Positions 18,084 to 25,967 of a stretch of 64,000 nucleotides of DNA are shown here, piece by piece; the stretch's first letter is position 1; every line of letters starts with the position of its first letter. The DNA comes from Afifella aestuarii. Lineage in GTDB: Bacteria; Pseudomonadota; Alphaproteobacteria; Rhizobiales; Afifellaceae. The position numbers and the translations under genes were made by a program. The notes beneath the pieces are model-generated. The model was given only the letters and a program-made list of their open reading frames with translations. It searched no databases and had not been told where the DNA came from. The DNA lies in contig NZ_SAUF01000002.1 of NCBI RefSeq assembly GCF_004023665.1, forward strand, positions 1-64,000. Direction: 5' to 3'.

Positions 18084-19424
18084 TCAGGGCGCGTTCTTCA
18101 CATACCCATCGACATCGAATTTGCGGCGTAGGCCGCTTTGCGTCATCGGGCGCACGGTTCCGTAGACGGCGTTTTCCTGGAAAGGCCGGTCGTGGAGCCC
18201 AAACGCCCAGAGATTGTTGGCGAAAGAGTTCGGATCGCCGCCGTCGAGAAAATACCGGTTGTTCAAGGCGATGATGGTTTCAAGCGCATATTGCGGGCTG
18301 GAGGCCCAGCGCAGGATCTGTTTCGCCCAGTACATTCTGAGATGATTGTGCAGATAGCCGGTCGACTTCATCTCCCGCATCGCGGCATTGAAGGCCTCGT
18401 CTGAGGTGTCGCCCGCCTCGATCTCGGCGGCCGTATAGCCGGGATTGCGCTTGTCGTCGGAATGGCGTTCAAGTGTGGCCCGTGCCCAGTCGGGCAGGGC
18501 TTCGTAGCGATCGTAATCGTCGCGGTAATGGCACCAATTGGCGGCGAGCTCCCGGCGTACGATGAGCTCTTCCAGAAATCCGGCGGCCTCCGCCTTTGCG
18601 GCTCGCGCCTTGAGCGCGATCTCGATCGGCGAGATCTGGCCAAAGCGCAGATAGGGCGAGAGATGCGAGACGCGGCATTTCGTGGGATCGCTGCGCTCGC
18701 CATCGTAGTGGGGAAGATCGTTGGCGAGAAAACTTGCAAGGCGCCGCTTTGCCTCGCTGTGACCGCCCCTGATCCAGTCGACCGGCTCAGGCCCGCGCTC
18801 ACCGCAGACTGCGGCGAGCTCTTCGCAATCGTGAGGGGCAAGGCCCGCCGGAAGCGCAATGCCGGAAAAGCTATTTTGCGGCCGTTCATCTGTCTGATCG
18901 ACGAGAAAACGCTCAAGCTGCCGATTGATCTTCGGGCGGATGGTGCGTGCGGCATACTCGGCCTTGTCGGACGCCGCACCGACCGGCACGACGAGATCGG
19001 TTTCGACGGCAATCGCCTGACAGGAAGCGTTGTCGCCGAGCCAGGTGCGGCGCTGACGGTGATGGCGGAGATGGCCGACATCGGTGATGGCAATGACCGC
19101 ACGCTCGAGAAGCCCGCAAAAGACCTTGTCGTCTGCCTCCGCCAGAACGACAAATCCGGCCCCCATGTGGGAAAGCTCGTCCGCGAGTTCCTGAATGCCT
19201 TCTGCCATGAACTTCGCCTGGCGGCGGGTGATCTGCGGCTCCTCACCCCCGAGGCGCATGACGACAAGGAGCGGGCATTCGTGCCGGTTCGCCTGCCCGG
19301 CGGCGAAAGAGAGCGCGTGGTTGAGGCGCACGCGCTGCGCCCGGTCCATCCAATAGAGAACGAACTGACCCTCCTGTGGGGTCTTGCCGTTCAAAGGCAT
19401 GAGGCGGGGATCGTTGTCGGTCAT
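18084..19424 (-). CDS. class II CPD photolyase
   Basis: Flavin enzyme that uses blue light to split cyclobutane pyrimidine dimers. It is class II rather than the microbial class I: N-terminal VLYWMDRAQRVRLNHAL, and a C-terminal block with YLHNHLRMYWAKQIL, NNRYFLDGGDPNSFAN and WAFGLHDRPFQE. ATG 19424 (446 aa) has a weak GGTGA six bases upstream; longer in-frame starts would use TTG. It lies 94 bases upstream of mmcB in the same direction, so two DNA-repair genes are adjacent. Confidence 0.88.
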   Translation of the reverse strand: MTDNDPRLMPLNGKTPQEGQFVLYWMDRAQRVRLNHALSFAAGQANRHECPLLVVMRLGGEEPQITRRQAKFMAEGIQELADELSHMGAGFVVLAEADDKVFCGLLERAVIAITDVGHLRHHRQRRTWLGDNASCQAIAVETDLVVPVGAASDKAEYAARTIRPKINRQLERFLVDQTDERPQNSFSGIALPAGLAPHDCEELAAVCGERGPEPVDWIRGGHSEAKRRLASFLANDLPHYDGERSDPTKCRVSHLSPYLRFGQISPIEIALKARAAKAEAAGFLEELIVRRELAANWCHYRDDYDRYEALPDWARATLERHSDDKRNPGYTAAEIEAGDTSDEAFNAAMREMKSTGYLHNHLRMYWAKQILRWASSPQYALETIIALNNRYFLDGGDPNSFANNLWAFGLHDRPFQENAVYGTVRPMTQSGLRRKFDVDGYVKNAP

Positions 19425-19515
19425 GGAATTCACCGGCTGTTCGTCGTTCGTCGGGGTGATGACGAGCTTAGCGCGCTTTCGTTGCAATCCTCGCGCGATC
19501 TTGCGGCGCGGATGC

Positions 19516-19540
19516 GGAACACTTCACCGTGTCAAGAGTT
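19516..19540 (+). promoter_or_regulatory. EcfG-type promoter candidate before the Pmp3-like gene
   Basis: GGAAC (19516-19520), a 16-base spacer, then AGTT (19537-19540), close to the alphaproteobacterial general-stress consensus GGAAC-N16/17-CGTT. It lies 28 bases before the ATG at 19568, which would give a short leader containing the AAGGAG ribosome site. Confidence 0.5.
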
Positions 19541-19567
19541 GAGGCGGCAGCGAACAAGGAGAATTCC

Positions 19568-19786
19568 ATGTCTTATGAAGCCGACCGCCACCACGGTCAT
19601 CCGGTCGACCGCTCGACAGCAACGAGTGGCGACATCGTCCGCATTCTTCTGGCGATCATCCTGCCGCCGCTCGGCGTGTTTCTTCAGGTTGGACTCGGTC
19701 TGCATTTCTGGTTGAATATTCTTCTGACGATTTTCGGCTATGTGCCGGGCATCATCCACGCCGTCTGGATCATCCTGCGTCGCTAA
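19568..19786 (+). CDS. YqaE/Pmp3-family small membrane protein
   Basis: 72-residue membrane protein of the YqaE/PMP3 family, with two hydrophobic segments (about 24-42 and 47-70) and the family pattern LLAIILPPLGVFLQVG...HFWLNILLTIFGYVPGIIHAVWII. Yeast Pmp3 and plant relatives affect membrane potential and salt tolerance; bacterial members are stress-induced and of unproven mechanism. AAGGAG lies six bases before the ATG, and the hydrophilic His-rich N-terminus (about 20 residues) is longer than usual. The EcfG-like promoter upstream fits a general-stress role. Confidence 0.88.
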   Translation: MSYEADRHHGHPVDRSTATSGDIVRILLAIILPPLGVFLQVGLGLHFWLNILLTIFGYVPGIIHAVWIILRR

Positions 19787-19822
19787 CGACGCGCACCATT
19801 TCTGCCCCGTCCCCGCCGCTGT

Positions 19823-19852
19823 GTTGGAATTGCAACAATTCTAACATGTTGC
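19823..19852. promoter_or_regulatory. overlapping dyads upstream of the OmpW gene
   Basis: Arms GTTGGAATTG (19823-19832) and CAATTCTAAC (19836-19845) form an inverted repeat around CAA with one mismatch per arm; a second dyad GCAACA (19832-19837)/TGTTGC (19847-19852) overlaps it. The location about 95 bases before the ATG suits an operator. The regulator is unknown; Fur/Mur/Irr-type sites are AT-rich dyads of this kind but the match is not specific. Confidence 0.4.
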
Positions 19853-19944
19853 GGGTGAAGGCCTGCTTTTTGACCTGTGTCAAATGGACGGGGCTGCGCG
19901 GCCCGCATATCAGGATCCTGTTATTTCGAACGCAGGGGACGAGA

Positions 19945-20631
19945 ATGCGCGGGACAAAGACTCTGGGACGGGCGGCACTGGCGGCCGCGTTCCTCTCCAT
20001 CGCAGGCGTGGCTGGGGCCGCGGATCTGCCGAGCCAAACCTACGAGCCCACCGCTGCGCCGGCGCCCGTCGCCTGGAGCCCGTGGCAGATTCGTCTGCGT
20101 GCATTGGCCGTCGTCCCGCATGATTCGGGCTCGGTCGACCAGATCCCGGGGTCCGATCTGTCCTATTCGAATTCGGTCACGCCCGAACTCGACATCACCT
20201 ACTTCTTCACGCCGAATATCGCGGCCGAACTCATTCTTGGCACAACCTATGCCGAGGTTGAAGGCGACGGACCGATCAGCGGTCTCGACGCGGGCGACAC
20301 CTGGATCCTGCCGCCGACCCTGACGCTGCAGTATCACTTCACGAACTTCGGTGCCTTCAAGCCCTATGTCGGCGCTGGCGTGAACTACACCTTCTTCTAC
20401 GGCACCGAGAACGACGATCTCGCCGCCTTCGACATCGACAACAGCTTCGGCCTCGCGCTGCAGGTCGGTGCCGATTACATGTTCAACGAACATTGGGGCG
20501 TGAACCTCGATGTGAAGAAGCTGTTCCTGTCGGCCGACTGGGACGGCAGCCTGGCGGACGGCACCTATGTGAGCGGCGATGCCGATCTCGATCCCTGGCT
20601 GATCGGCGCCGGTATTACCTACAAGTTCTGA
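19945..20631 (+). CDS. OmpW-family outer membrane protein
   Basis: Eight-stranded outer-membrane beta-barrel of the OmpW family, a narrow hydrophobic channel or stress-responsive porin. A signal peptide (basic MRGTKTLGR, hydrophobic stretch, cleavage after AGA near residue 26) precedes alternating barrel strands; typical pieces are LDITYFFTPNIAAEL, LQYHFTNFGAFKPYVGAG and the terminal WLIGAGITYKF ending in Phe. ATG 19945 with GGGGA upstream is taken, 228 aa; the frame is open from 19846. A strong terminator follows, so it is a single-gene unit. Confidence 0.88.
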   Translation: MRGTKTLGRAALAAAFLSIAGVAGAADLPSQTYEPTAAPAPVAWSPWQIRLRALAVVPHDSGSVDQIPGSDLSYSNSVTPELDITYFFTPNIAAELILGTTYAEVEGDGPISGLDAGDTWILPPTLTLQYHFTNFGAFKPYVGAGVNYTFFYGTENDDLAAFDIDNSFGLALQVGADYMFNEHWGVNLDVKKLFLSADWDGSLADGTYVSGDADLDPWLIGAGITYKF

Positions 20632-20671
20632 TCGCGCCTAAGTTCTGATCGCCATTGCGCTGAACAATTTG

Positions 20672-20700
20672 AGCGGCCCCGCTTGCGGGGCCGCTTTTCT
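20672..20700 (+). terminator. Rho-independent terminator of the OmpW gene
   Basis: Perfect 11-base stem: AGCGGCCCCGC (20672-20682) and GCGGGGCCGCT (20685-20695) with a TT loop, followed by a T-rich tract TTTCTTTT. It lies about 40 bases after the stop codon. Confidence 0.9.
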
Positions 20701-20744
20701 TTTGCCTCAAAGCACCCGTGCTCTCGCGACCATGCGTTTCGATT

Positions 20745-22001
20745 TCAGGGCCGCGCATTCTCACATCGGCCAAAGCCTGGGGACGTTTCGCGTCGAACGC
20801 TCCAAATGAGGAAAACCGCGAGTGCTAGAAAAGGGAGCGGCGCCACATTGACGTGCCACAAAGTGGTGGCGGCGCCGTTGATGAAGGAGATCGAGGCTAC
20901 CCCCACCAGGAGGGCCGAGACGGCGATCCCTGGCCGCGCGCTTCGGCCGTGGCCGAAATAGAGCCAGAGCGCCACGAAGGTCGGGGCTGCGAGGTCGTAG
21001 TAAAGCACGTAGGGCAGCGTCAGATAGGTTGCCGTCACGAGCATGGCTGCTTTGGCGCCGCGCGGGGCGCTCGACAATGTCACGTAGATGAGGGAGCAGA
21101 CCGCAAAGAGCGCGCTCATCCCTTGCAGGCCGGCGGCCGCTGCGAAATCGAGGCCGAAATATCGCGCAGCACCGTAGACGGTCATCTGCACGCTCAGGAA
21201 GGCGTCGCGCTCGCTCAGTAGGATCGCGCGCGTCGGATCCTGCAGACCGAAGAGGAAGGCTCTCCACGGTTCGATCCCGAAGGCGAGGATCGAGGCGCCG
21301 ATGAGTGCCGTCGCCGTAGTGCTGGCCACCGCGATGACGAGGAAGCGGCGCTCCAAGAGAAGCACGAGCGGGATGAGAACGCCGAACTGCGGTTTGACGG
21401 TCAGGAGGCCGAGGAGAATTCCGGCGAGGATTGGCCTTTCATCCCAGAGATAGATGGCGCCGACAAAAAGCGCACCGACGATGAAGCAGGTCTGGCCGAT
21501 GAGGATTCCGAGAGCTGTGACGGGCGCAATCAAAAGCCAGACGGCGATGCTCCTGTCCCCCCACACACGCGCCGCCACGAAGAGGAACGCTGCGAGGCTG
21601 CCGCCCATGAAGAGGCCATAGGCGACGAGGTAGGGAAAGAGCCCGAGCGGCGCGAGACAGAAGAGAAAATGCGGCGGATAAAGCCAGCGAACTCCGAAAT
21701 CGGAGCCGTAAAGGTCGATGATGTAACGCGAAAACTGGCCTGGATCGAAGAGGCCGGAGAGATGGCCCTCGAGAAGCATGCGAGAGGCGATCCAGAAGAC
21801 GACGAAGTCACCGCCGCCTGGATGTGTTGTGGAATAGACCTCGCCCGTGCGGGTCATCCACCCCGTCAACATGCCGCGCGGAAAGCCGAGAAGGGTGACG
21901 AGGAAGGCAAAAGCGAGCCAGAAACGCCGATCGTTGAGGAGCGTGAAGCGGGACCCCTCTTCGGCTGCACATGCCGGGTCGCTTGGCGTCGCGACTTTCA
22001 T
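20745..22001 (-). CDS. GT87-family (DUF2029) membrane glycosyltransferase, copy 4
   Basis: Integral membrane glycosyltransferase of the GT-C fold, GT87/DUF2029 family, whose members use polyprenyl-phosphate sugars (for example mycobacterial PimE, a mannosyltransferase). About nine to ten hydrophobic segments. Shared landmarks of the array: FTLLNDRRFWLAF at the N-terminus, HPGGGDFVVFWIASR with the acidic residue of the first loop, RWLYPPHFLF, and KPQFGVLIPLVLLLERR. ATG 22001 (GAGG six bases upstream) begins eight bases after the previous copy's stop, giving 418 aa. Last of four tandem paralogues. Sugar and acceptor unknown. Confidence 0.8.
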   Translation of the reverse strand: MKVATPSDPACAAEEGSRFTLLNDRRFWLAFAFLVTLLGFPRGMLTGWMTRTGEVYSTTHPGGGDFVVFWIASRMLLEGHLSGLFDPGQFSRYIIDLYGSDFGVRWLYPPHFLFCLAPLGLFPYLVAYGLFMGGSLAAFLFVAARVWGDRSIAVWLLIAPVTALGILIGQTCFIVGALFVGAIYLWDERPILAGILLGLLTVKPQFGVLIPLVLLLERRFLVIAVASTTATALIGASILAFGIEPWRAFLFGLQDPTRAILLSERDAFLSVQMTVYGAARYFGLDFAAAAGLQGMSALFAVCSLIYVTLSSAPRGAKAAMLVTATYLTLPYVLYYDLAAPTFVALWLYFGHGRSARPGIAVSALLVGVASISFINGAATTLWHVNVAPLPFLALAVFLIWSVRRETSPGFGRCENARP

Positions 22002-22008
22002 TCCCGCC

Positions 22009-23301
22009 TCATATGACTTTTGCCTCATCACCCGGGCTTTTTGTGAGGGGCTCCCGATGCGCCCGGCCATCGCGCCCGGTTTCCGCCCGCGCGCGCAGGA
22101 GAAGCGCGACCGCCAGGGCGAAGAAGGCGATGGGCCCGCAGCCGAATCCGATCGCCACGGTGGCGCCGTTCACGAAGGAAAGGCAGGAGACGAAGATGAG
22201 GAGGGCAGAGAAGAGAATGCCGGGTGCCTCCTCACGCCCTTTGCCGAAATAGAGCCACAGCGCCACGAAGGTCGGGGCGACGAGATCGTAGAAAAGCACA
22301 TAGGGCGAGACGAGATAGGTTGCGGTGACGAGCATGGCAATCTTCGTGTCACGTCGTGCGCCCGACAGAGTCGTGGCGACGAGTGCCACGACGGCAAAGA
22401 GCGCGCTCAATCCCTGGAGCAAGGCTGCCGTCGCAAGATCGGCCCCGAGGAGGCGCGACGAGCCGAAGACGCTCATTTGCAGCCCGAGGAATTTTTTGCT
22501 CGCCGTCGTCAAGATGTCGGAATTGGCCCCGTCCATGCCGAACAGGAAGGCGTGCCAGGGGGCGGTGCCGAAGACGAGAAGGGACGCGCCGATCGTGACA
22601 AGGGCTGTTGCCGAAGCGACGCCGATGACGCGCCACCGCCGTTCCAAAAGGAGAACAAGCGGGATCAGGACGCCGTATTGTGGCTTGATGGTCAGAAGGC
22701 CGAGGAGAATGCCGGCGAGGATGGGCTTCCGATCCCAGAGAAAAATGGAGCCGATCAGAAGGCCGCCGACAAGAAAACTCATTTGGCCGAGAAGCACACC
22801 GAGAAATGTCGAGGGGGCGACGAGAAGCCAGAAGACGATGTCGCGCTTTCCCCAGACGATGCGGCCGATTGCGGCCAGAAAGGCGAAACTCGCTGCCATG
22901 AAGCCCGCCCAGGCCGCGAGATAGGGCAACTTGGCGATCGGTGCGATGAAGAACAGGAAATGCGGCGGGTAGAGCCAGCGCATTTCGTAATCGCTGCCGT
23001 AACGATCGATGATCGTCTGCGAGAATTTGGCTGGGTCGTAGAGGTCGCGAATGTGCCCCTGCAGGATCAGCTCTGAGGCGACATAGAAGACGACGAAATC
23101 GCCGCCGCCAGGATGGTTCGTCGAATAGACGTCGCCGCTGCGGGTGATCCAGTCGGTCAGGATGCCATAGGGAAAGCCGAGCAGTGTGATCCCGAACGCA
23201 AAGAGCAGCCAAAACCGGCGATCGTTCAGGATGGTGAATTGCATGCTCGCCATCTTCGGCCTGAGAGTTCCCGCATGTGGCTGCGAGTGGTTCAACGTCA
23301 T
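22009..23301 (-). CDS. GT87-family (DUF2029) membrane glycosyltransferase, copy 3
   Basis: Paralogue of its neighbours: FTILNDRRFWLLFAF, HPGGGDFVVFYVASE, RWLYPPHFLFFIAP and KPQYGVLIPLVLLLERR are all present, with the same series of membrane segments. The ATG at 23301 overlaps the upstream copy's TGA (ATGA), pointing to translational coupling and giving 430 aa; a longer frame to 23451 runs inside the neighbour and is unlikely. This copy has an N-terminal hydrophilic lead of about 20 residues before the conserved block. Function beyond glycosyl transfer is unknown. Confidence 0.8.
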   Translation of the reverse strand: MTLNHSQPHAGTLRPKMASMQFTILNDRRFWLLFAFGITLLGFPYGILTDWITRSGDVYSTNHPGGGDFVVFYVASELILQGHIRDLYDPAKFSQTIIDRYGSDYEMRWLYPPHFLFFIAPIAKLPYLAAWAGFMAASFAFLAAIGRIVWGKRDIVFWLLVAPSTFLGVLLGQMSFLVGGLLIGSIFLWDRKPILAGILLGLLTIKPQYGVLIPLVLLLERRWRVIGVASATALVTIGASLLVFGTAPWHAFLFGMDGANSDILTTASKKFLGLQMSVFGSSRLLGADLATAALLQGLSALFAVVALVATTLSGARRDTKIAMLVTATYLVSPYVLFYDLVAPTFVALWLYFGKGREEAPGILFSALLIFVSCLSFVNGATVAIGFGCGPIAFFALAVALLLRARAETGRDGRAHREPLTKSPGDEAKVI

Positions 23302-24566
23302 GACGCCGCGCTTCCATTGGCGAGGACCGCCCGGTCGCCGGCTCGTGGCGTCGTCTTGTCCGGTCGGTGACTGCGCTGACGTTCTGGGGCGTGGACACTT
23401 TCCTCGCGGGCGCGGAAAAAGAGCGCCGTGGCAAGGGCGGCAAACACCCACGGCCCGGCGCTGAAGCCCATCGCGACCGTCACACCGTTGACGAAAGACA
23501 GGGTCGCCATGAGCACGAGGAGGATGGAGAGAGCAAAGCCCGCCCGCTTCTCAAGGTCATGGCCGAGATAGAGCCAGATCGCGATGAAGGTCGGTGCCGC
23601 AAGATCGTAAAACAATATGTAGGGAACGCACAGATACGTCGACGTGACCAGCATTGCGAGCTTGGTGTACCGCCTGGCCGATGAGCGCAGAGTGGAGATC
23701 AGGGCAATTATTGCTGCCGAGCCAACCCCGATCTGCGTGAGCATGGCGGTATACGGCTCAAAGCCCGCAAGACGCATTCCGCCGTAAACGCTCATCTGGA
23801 TTTCGAGAAATGTCTTTGCATTGGCCCGGAGTACGTCGCCTTGCGGACCCGTGATATTCAAGATGAAGTCTCGCCACGAACCAAAACCGAAGATTAGACC
23901 CGACAAAGCTACCAATGCGCAGGTCGTCATCGTTGCGCTCGCGATCACAAGCCATCGCCGCTCTATAAGAAGCACGAGAGGGATGAGGACACCAAACTGT
24001 GGTTTGATCGTCAAAACACCGAGGAAAACGCCAGCCAGGATTGGCTTGCGACCCCAAAGGAAGATCGCACCGATGAATAGCGCGCCGACCAGAAGTGCGG
24101 TTTGCCCTACGAGCAGGCACAGGATGGTTGTGGGGGCGAAAACGAGCCACAAAGACATTTCGCACCGTCGTGGGGCCAATATCCCAAGTGAGGCGAAAGC
24201 GACGAGGCCGATCGCTTGAAAGGCCGTGTAGGCGACCGAGTAGGGCAAAGCGCCAAGCGGAAATATCAAGAGAAGGAAATGCGGCGAATAGAGCCACCGC
24301 ATGTCGAAATCCTCCTCGAATTGATCGACCATGGCCTGCGAAAAGAACGACGGCTCGTAGAGATTTCCGGCATGGCCGGAGAGGGTCGCCTTGGCGGCCA
24401 CCCAGAAGGTGACGAAGTCTGCTCCGCCTGGGTGATTGAGGTCGGCAAGCGAGCCTGTGCGATAGATCCAATCGAGCAGAATGCCGCGGGGAAAACCCAA
24501 CAGCGTCAGCGCAAAAGCAAAAAATAGCCAGAAGCGGCGATCGTTGAGGATTGTGAATCGGGGCAT
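23298..24566 (-). CDS. GT87-family (DUF2029) membrane glycosyltransferase, copy 2
   Basis: Second of the four tandem paralogues: MPRFTILNDRRFWLFFAF, HPGGADFVTFWVAAK (Ala replacing Gly), RWLYSPHFLLLIFP (Ser replacing the usual Pro), and KPQFGVLIPLVLLIERR. ATG 24566 lies four bases after the stop of copy 1. By eye its base composition is slightly less GC-rich than the other copies. The stop overlaps the start of copy 3. 422 aa, membrane-spanning throughout except the hydrophilic C-terminal tail. Confidence 0.8.
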   Translation of the reverse strand: MPRFTILNDRRFWLFFAFALTLLGFPRGILLDWIYRTGSLADLNHPGGADFVTFWVAAKATLSGHAGNLYEPSFFSQAMVDQFEEDFDMRWLYSPHFLLLIFPLGALPYSVAYTAFQAIGLVAFASLGILAPRRCEMSLWLVFAPTTILCLLVGQTALLVGALFIGAIFLWGRKPILAGVFLGVLTIKPQFGVLIPLVLLIERRWLVIASATMTTCALVALSGLIFGFGSWRDFILNITGPQGDVLRANAKTFLEIQMSVYGGMRLAGFEPYTAMLTQIGVGSAAIIALISTLRSSARRYTKLAMLVTSTYLCVPYILFYDLAAPTFIAIWLYLGHDLEKRAGFALSILLVLMATLSFVNGVTVAMGFSAGPWVFAALATALFFRAREESVHAPERQRSHRPDKTTPRAGDRAVLANGSAAS

Positions 24567-24570
24567 AGGT

Positions 24571-25800
24571 TCACGCAATGGCGCGTCCCCGCGGGACTGG
24601 CGCCCTGGGCAGTGGTTGCGCAGCCTCGCAGCCTTCCTGGTAAGCGCGCCTAATCAGTGCAGCGCATAGGATTGCGAAGACCGCGGGACCGAGCGGAATG
24701 CCGATGAGCGTGGTTGCTCCGTTAATGAATGAAAGGGTGCCCACCCCGACCAAGAGGATGGAGAAGGCTACGCCCGGCGCATTCTGTTGCTGGCGCCCGA
24801 AATATAGCGATAAGGCCGCAAAGGTCGGGGCGGCTAGATCATAGAAGAGCACATACGGAATAAAGAGGTAGGTCGCTGCGATGAGCATCGCCACCTTCGT
24901 GTCAGGCCGCGCCTGCAGACGGTGCGTAGCGCTGAGAGCTCCCACGGCGAACAGGGAGAAGCCCAGCTGGACGATGCTGGCGGTGGCGGGCGAGAAACCG
25001 AGGAAGCGCGCCGCGCCGAAGGGGGCCAGGTGGATGCCCATCAAGTCGGTGCGATCGGCGAGAAGCACATCGTTGCTTGCGCTGAGAGGGCTGATGAAAA
25101 ATTCCCTCCAGGGTTCCACGCCGAAAGCGATCACAGAGGCACCGATCAAGCATGTCGCGGTGGCCATCGCGGTCCCGATCACCCACCAGCGACGCTCGAT
25201 CAGGAGCACGAACGGAATGAGCACCCCGAACTGGGGTTTGACTGTGAGAAGCCCGAGGAAGATGCCGGCGAGGATGGGGCGCTCGTCCCACAGATAGACA
25301 CCGCCAATGAAGAGCGCGCCAATGAGGAAGCAGGTCTGCCCGTTGAGCAACCCAAGTGCCGTGACGGGCGCTATGAGTAGCCAACCGACGATTCCCCATC
25401 CTCCCCATAGCCGTCGTGCAATCGCGAGATAGAGGAGAAGTGTCGCGCCCATGAAAAGTGCGAATGCAAGGCCGTACGGGAAAAGCCCTAGCGGCAGAAT
25501 TAGAAGAAGAAAATGGGGTGGATAAAGCCAGCGATAGCCGTAATCCGTTCCAAACTGATCCGTCAGCAGCGTCGAGTAGCTTTGTGGGTCGAACAGCGCG
25601 CTCGCATGCCCTTCCAAGGCCGCGCGAGAGGCGATCCAGAAGTTGATGAAGTCCCCACCGCCCGGATGGTTGTTGTTGCCGAAGACCCCGGTTTGGGTCC
25701 ACCAGTCGTTGAACGCACCAATCGGATAGCCGAACTGGCTCACCAAAAAGGCGAAGAAGAGCCAGAAGCGGCGGTCGTTGAGGATGGTGAATTGCGGCAT
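24571..25800 (-). CDS. GT87-family (DUF2029) membrane glycosyltransferase, copy 1
   Basis: First gene of the tandem array: MPQFTILNDRRFWLFFAF, HPGGGDFINFWIASR, RWLYPPHFLLLILP and KPQFGVLIPFVLLIERR. 409 aa with the GT-C multi-span layout. The leader upstream of ATG 25800 has no strong ribosome site, and the operon promoter must lie in the 167-base gap shared divergently with lepA. No flippase, polyprenyl-phosphate glycosyltransferase or acceptor gene accompanies the array, so the pathway cannot be named. Confidence 0.8.
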   Translation of the reverse strand: MPQFTILNDRRFWLFFAFLVSQFGYPIGAFNDWWTQTGVFGNNNHPGGGDFINFWIASRAALEGHASALFDPQSYSTLLTDQFGTDYGYRWLYPPHFLLLILPLGLFPYGLAFALFMGATLLLYLAIARRLWGGWGIVGWLLIAPVTALGLLNGQTCFLIGALFIGGVYLWDERPILAGIFLGLLTVKPQFGVLIPFVLLIERRWWVIGTAMATATCLIGASVIAFGVEPWREFFISPLSASNDVLLADRTDLMGIHLAPFGAARFLGFSPATASIVQLGFSLFAVGALSATHRLQARPDTKVAMLIAATYLFIPYVLFYDLAAPTFAALSLYFGRQQQNAPGVAFSILLVGVGTLSFINGATTLIGIPLGPAVFAILCAALIRRAYQEGCEAAQPLPRAPVPRGRAIA

Positions 25801-25967
25801 CGCCGGAAAGACTACGCAGCGAGGCTTAAATCCGCGGTTAAATCGGGCGCTCCCAGCCCGTCCTGCGACGAAAGACGCCGTCCGCGCCGCGCAATTTCTG
25901 CGGCAGGAGGGCGATGCCGCATCATCCGTGCTTGCGCCGGCCTGCGGCCATGCTACATGCGCGCTCC

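Noticed and set aside
21847-23076. 409-residue plus-strand frame across two GT87 genes
   Set aside because: Composition (Glu/Asp/Lys-rich mirror of hydrophobic segments) shows it is antisense to membrane spans.
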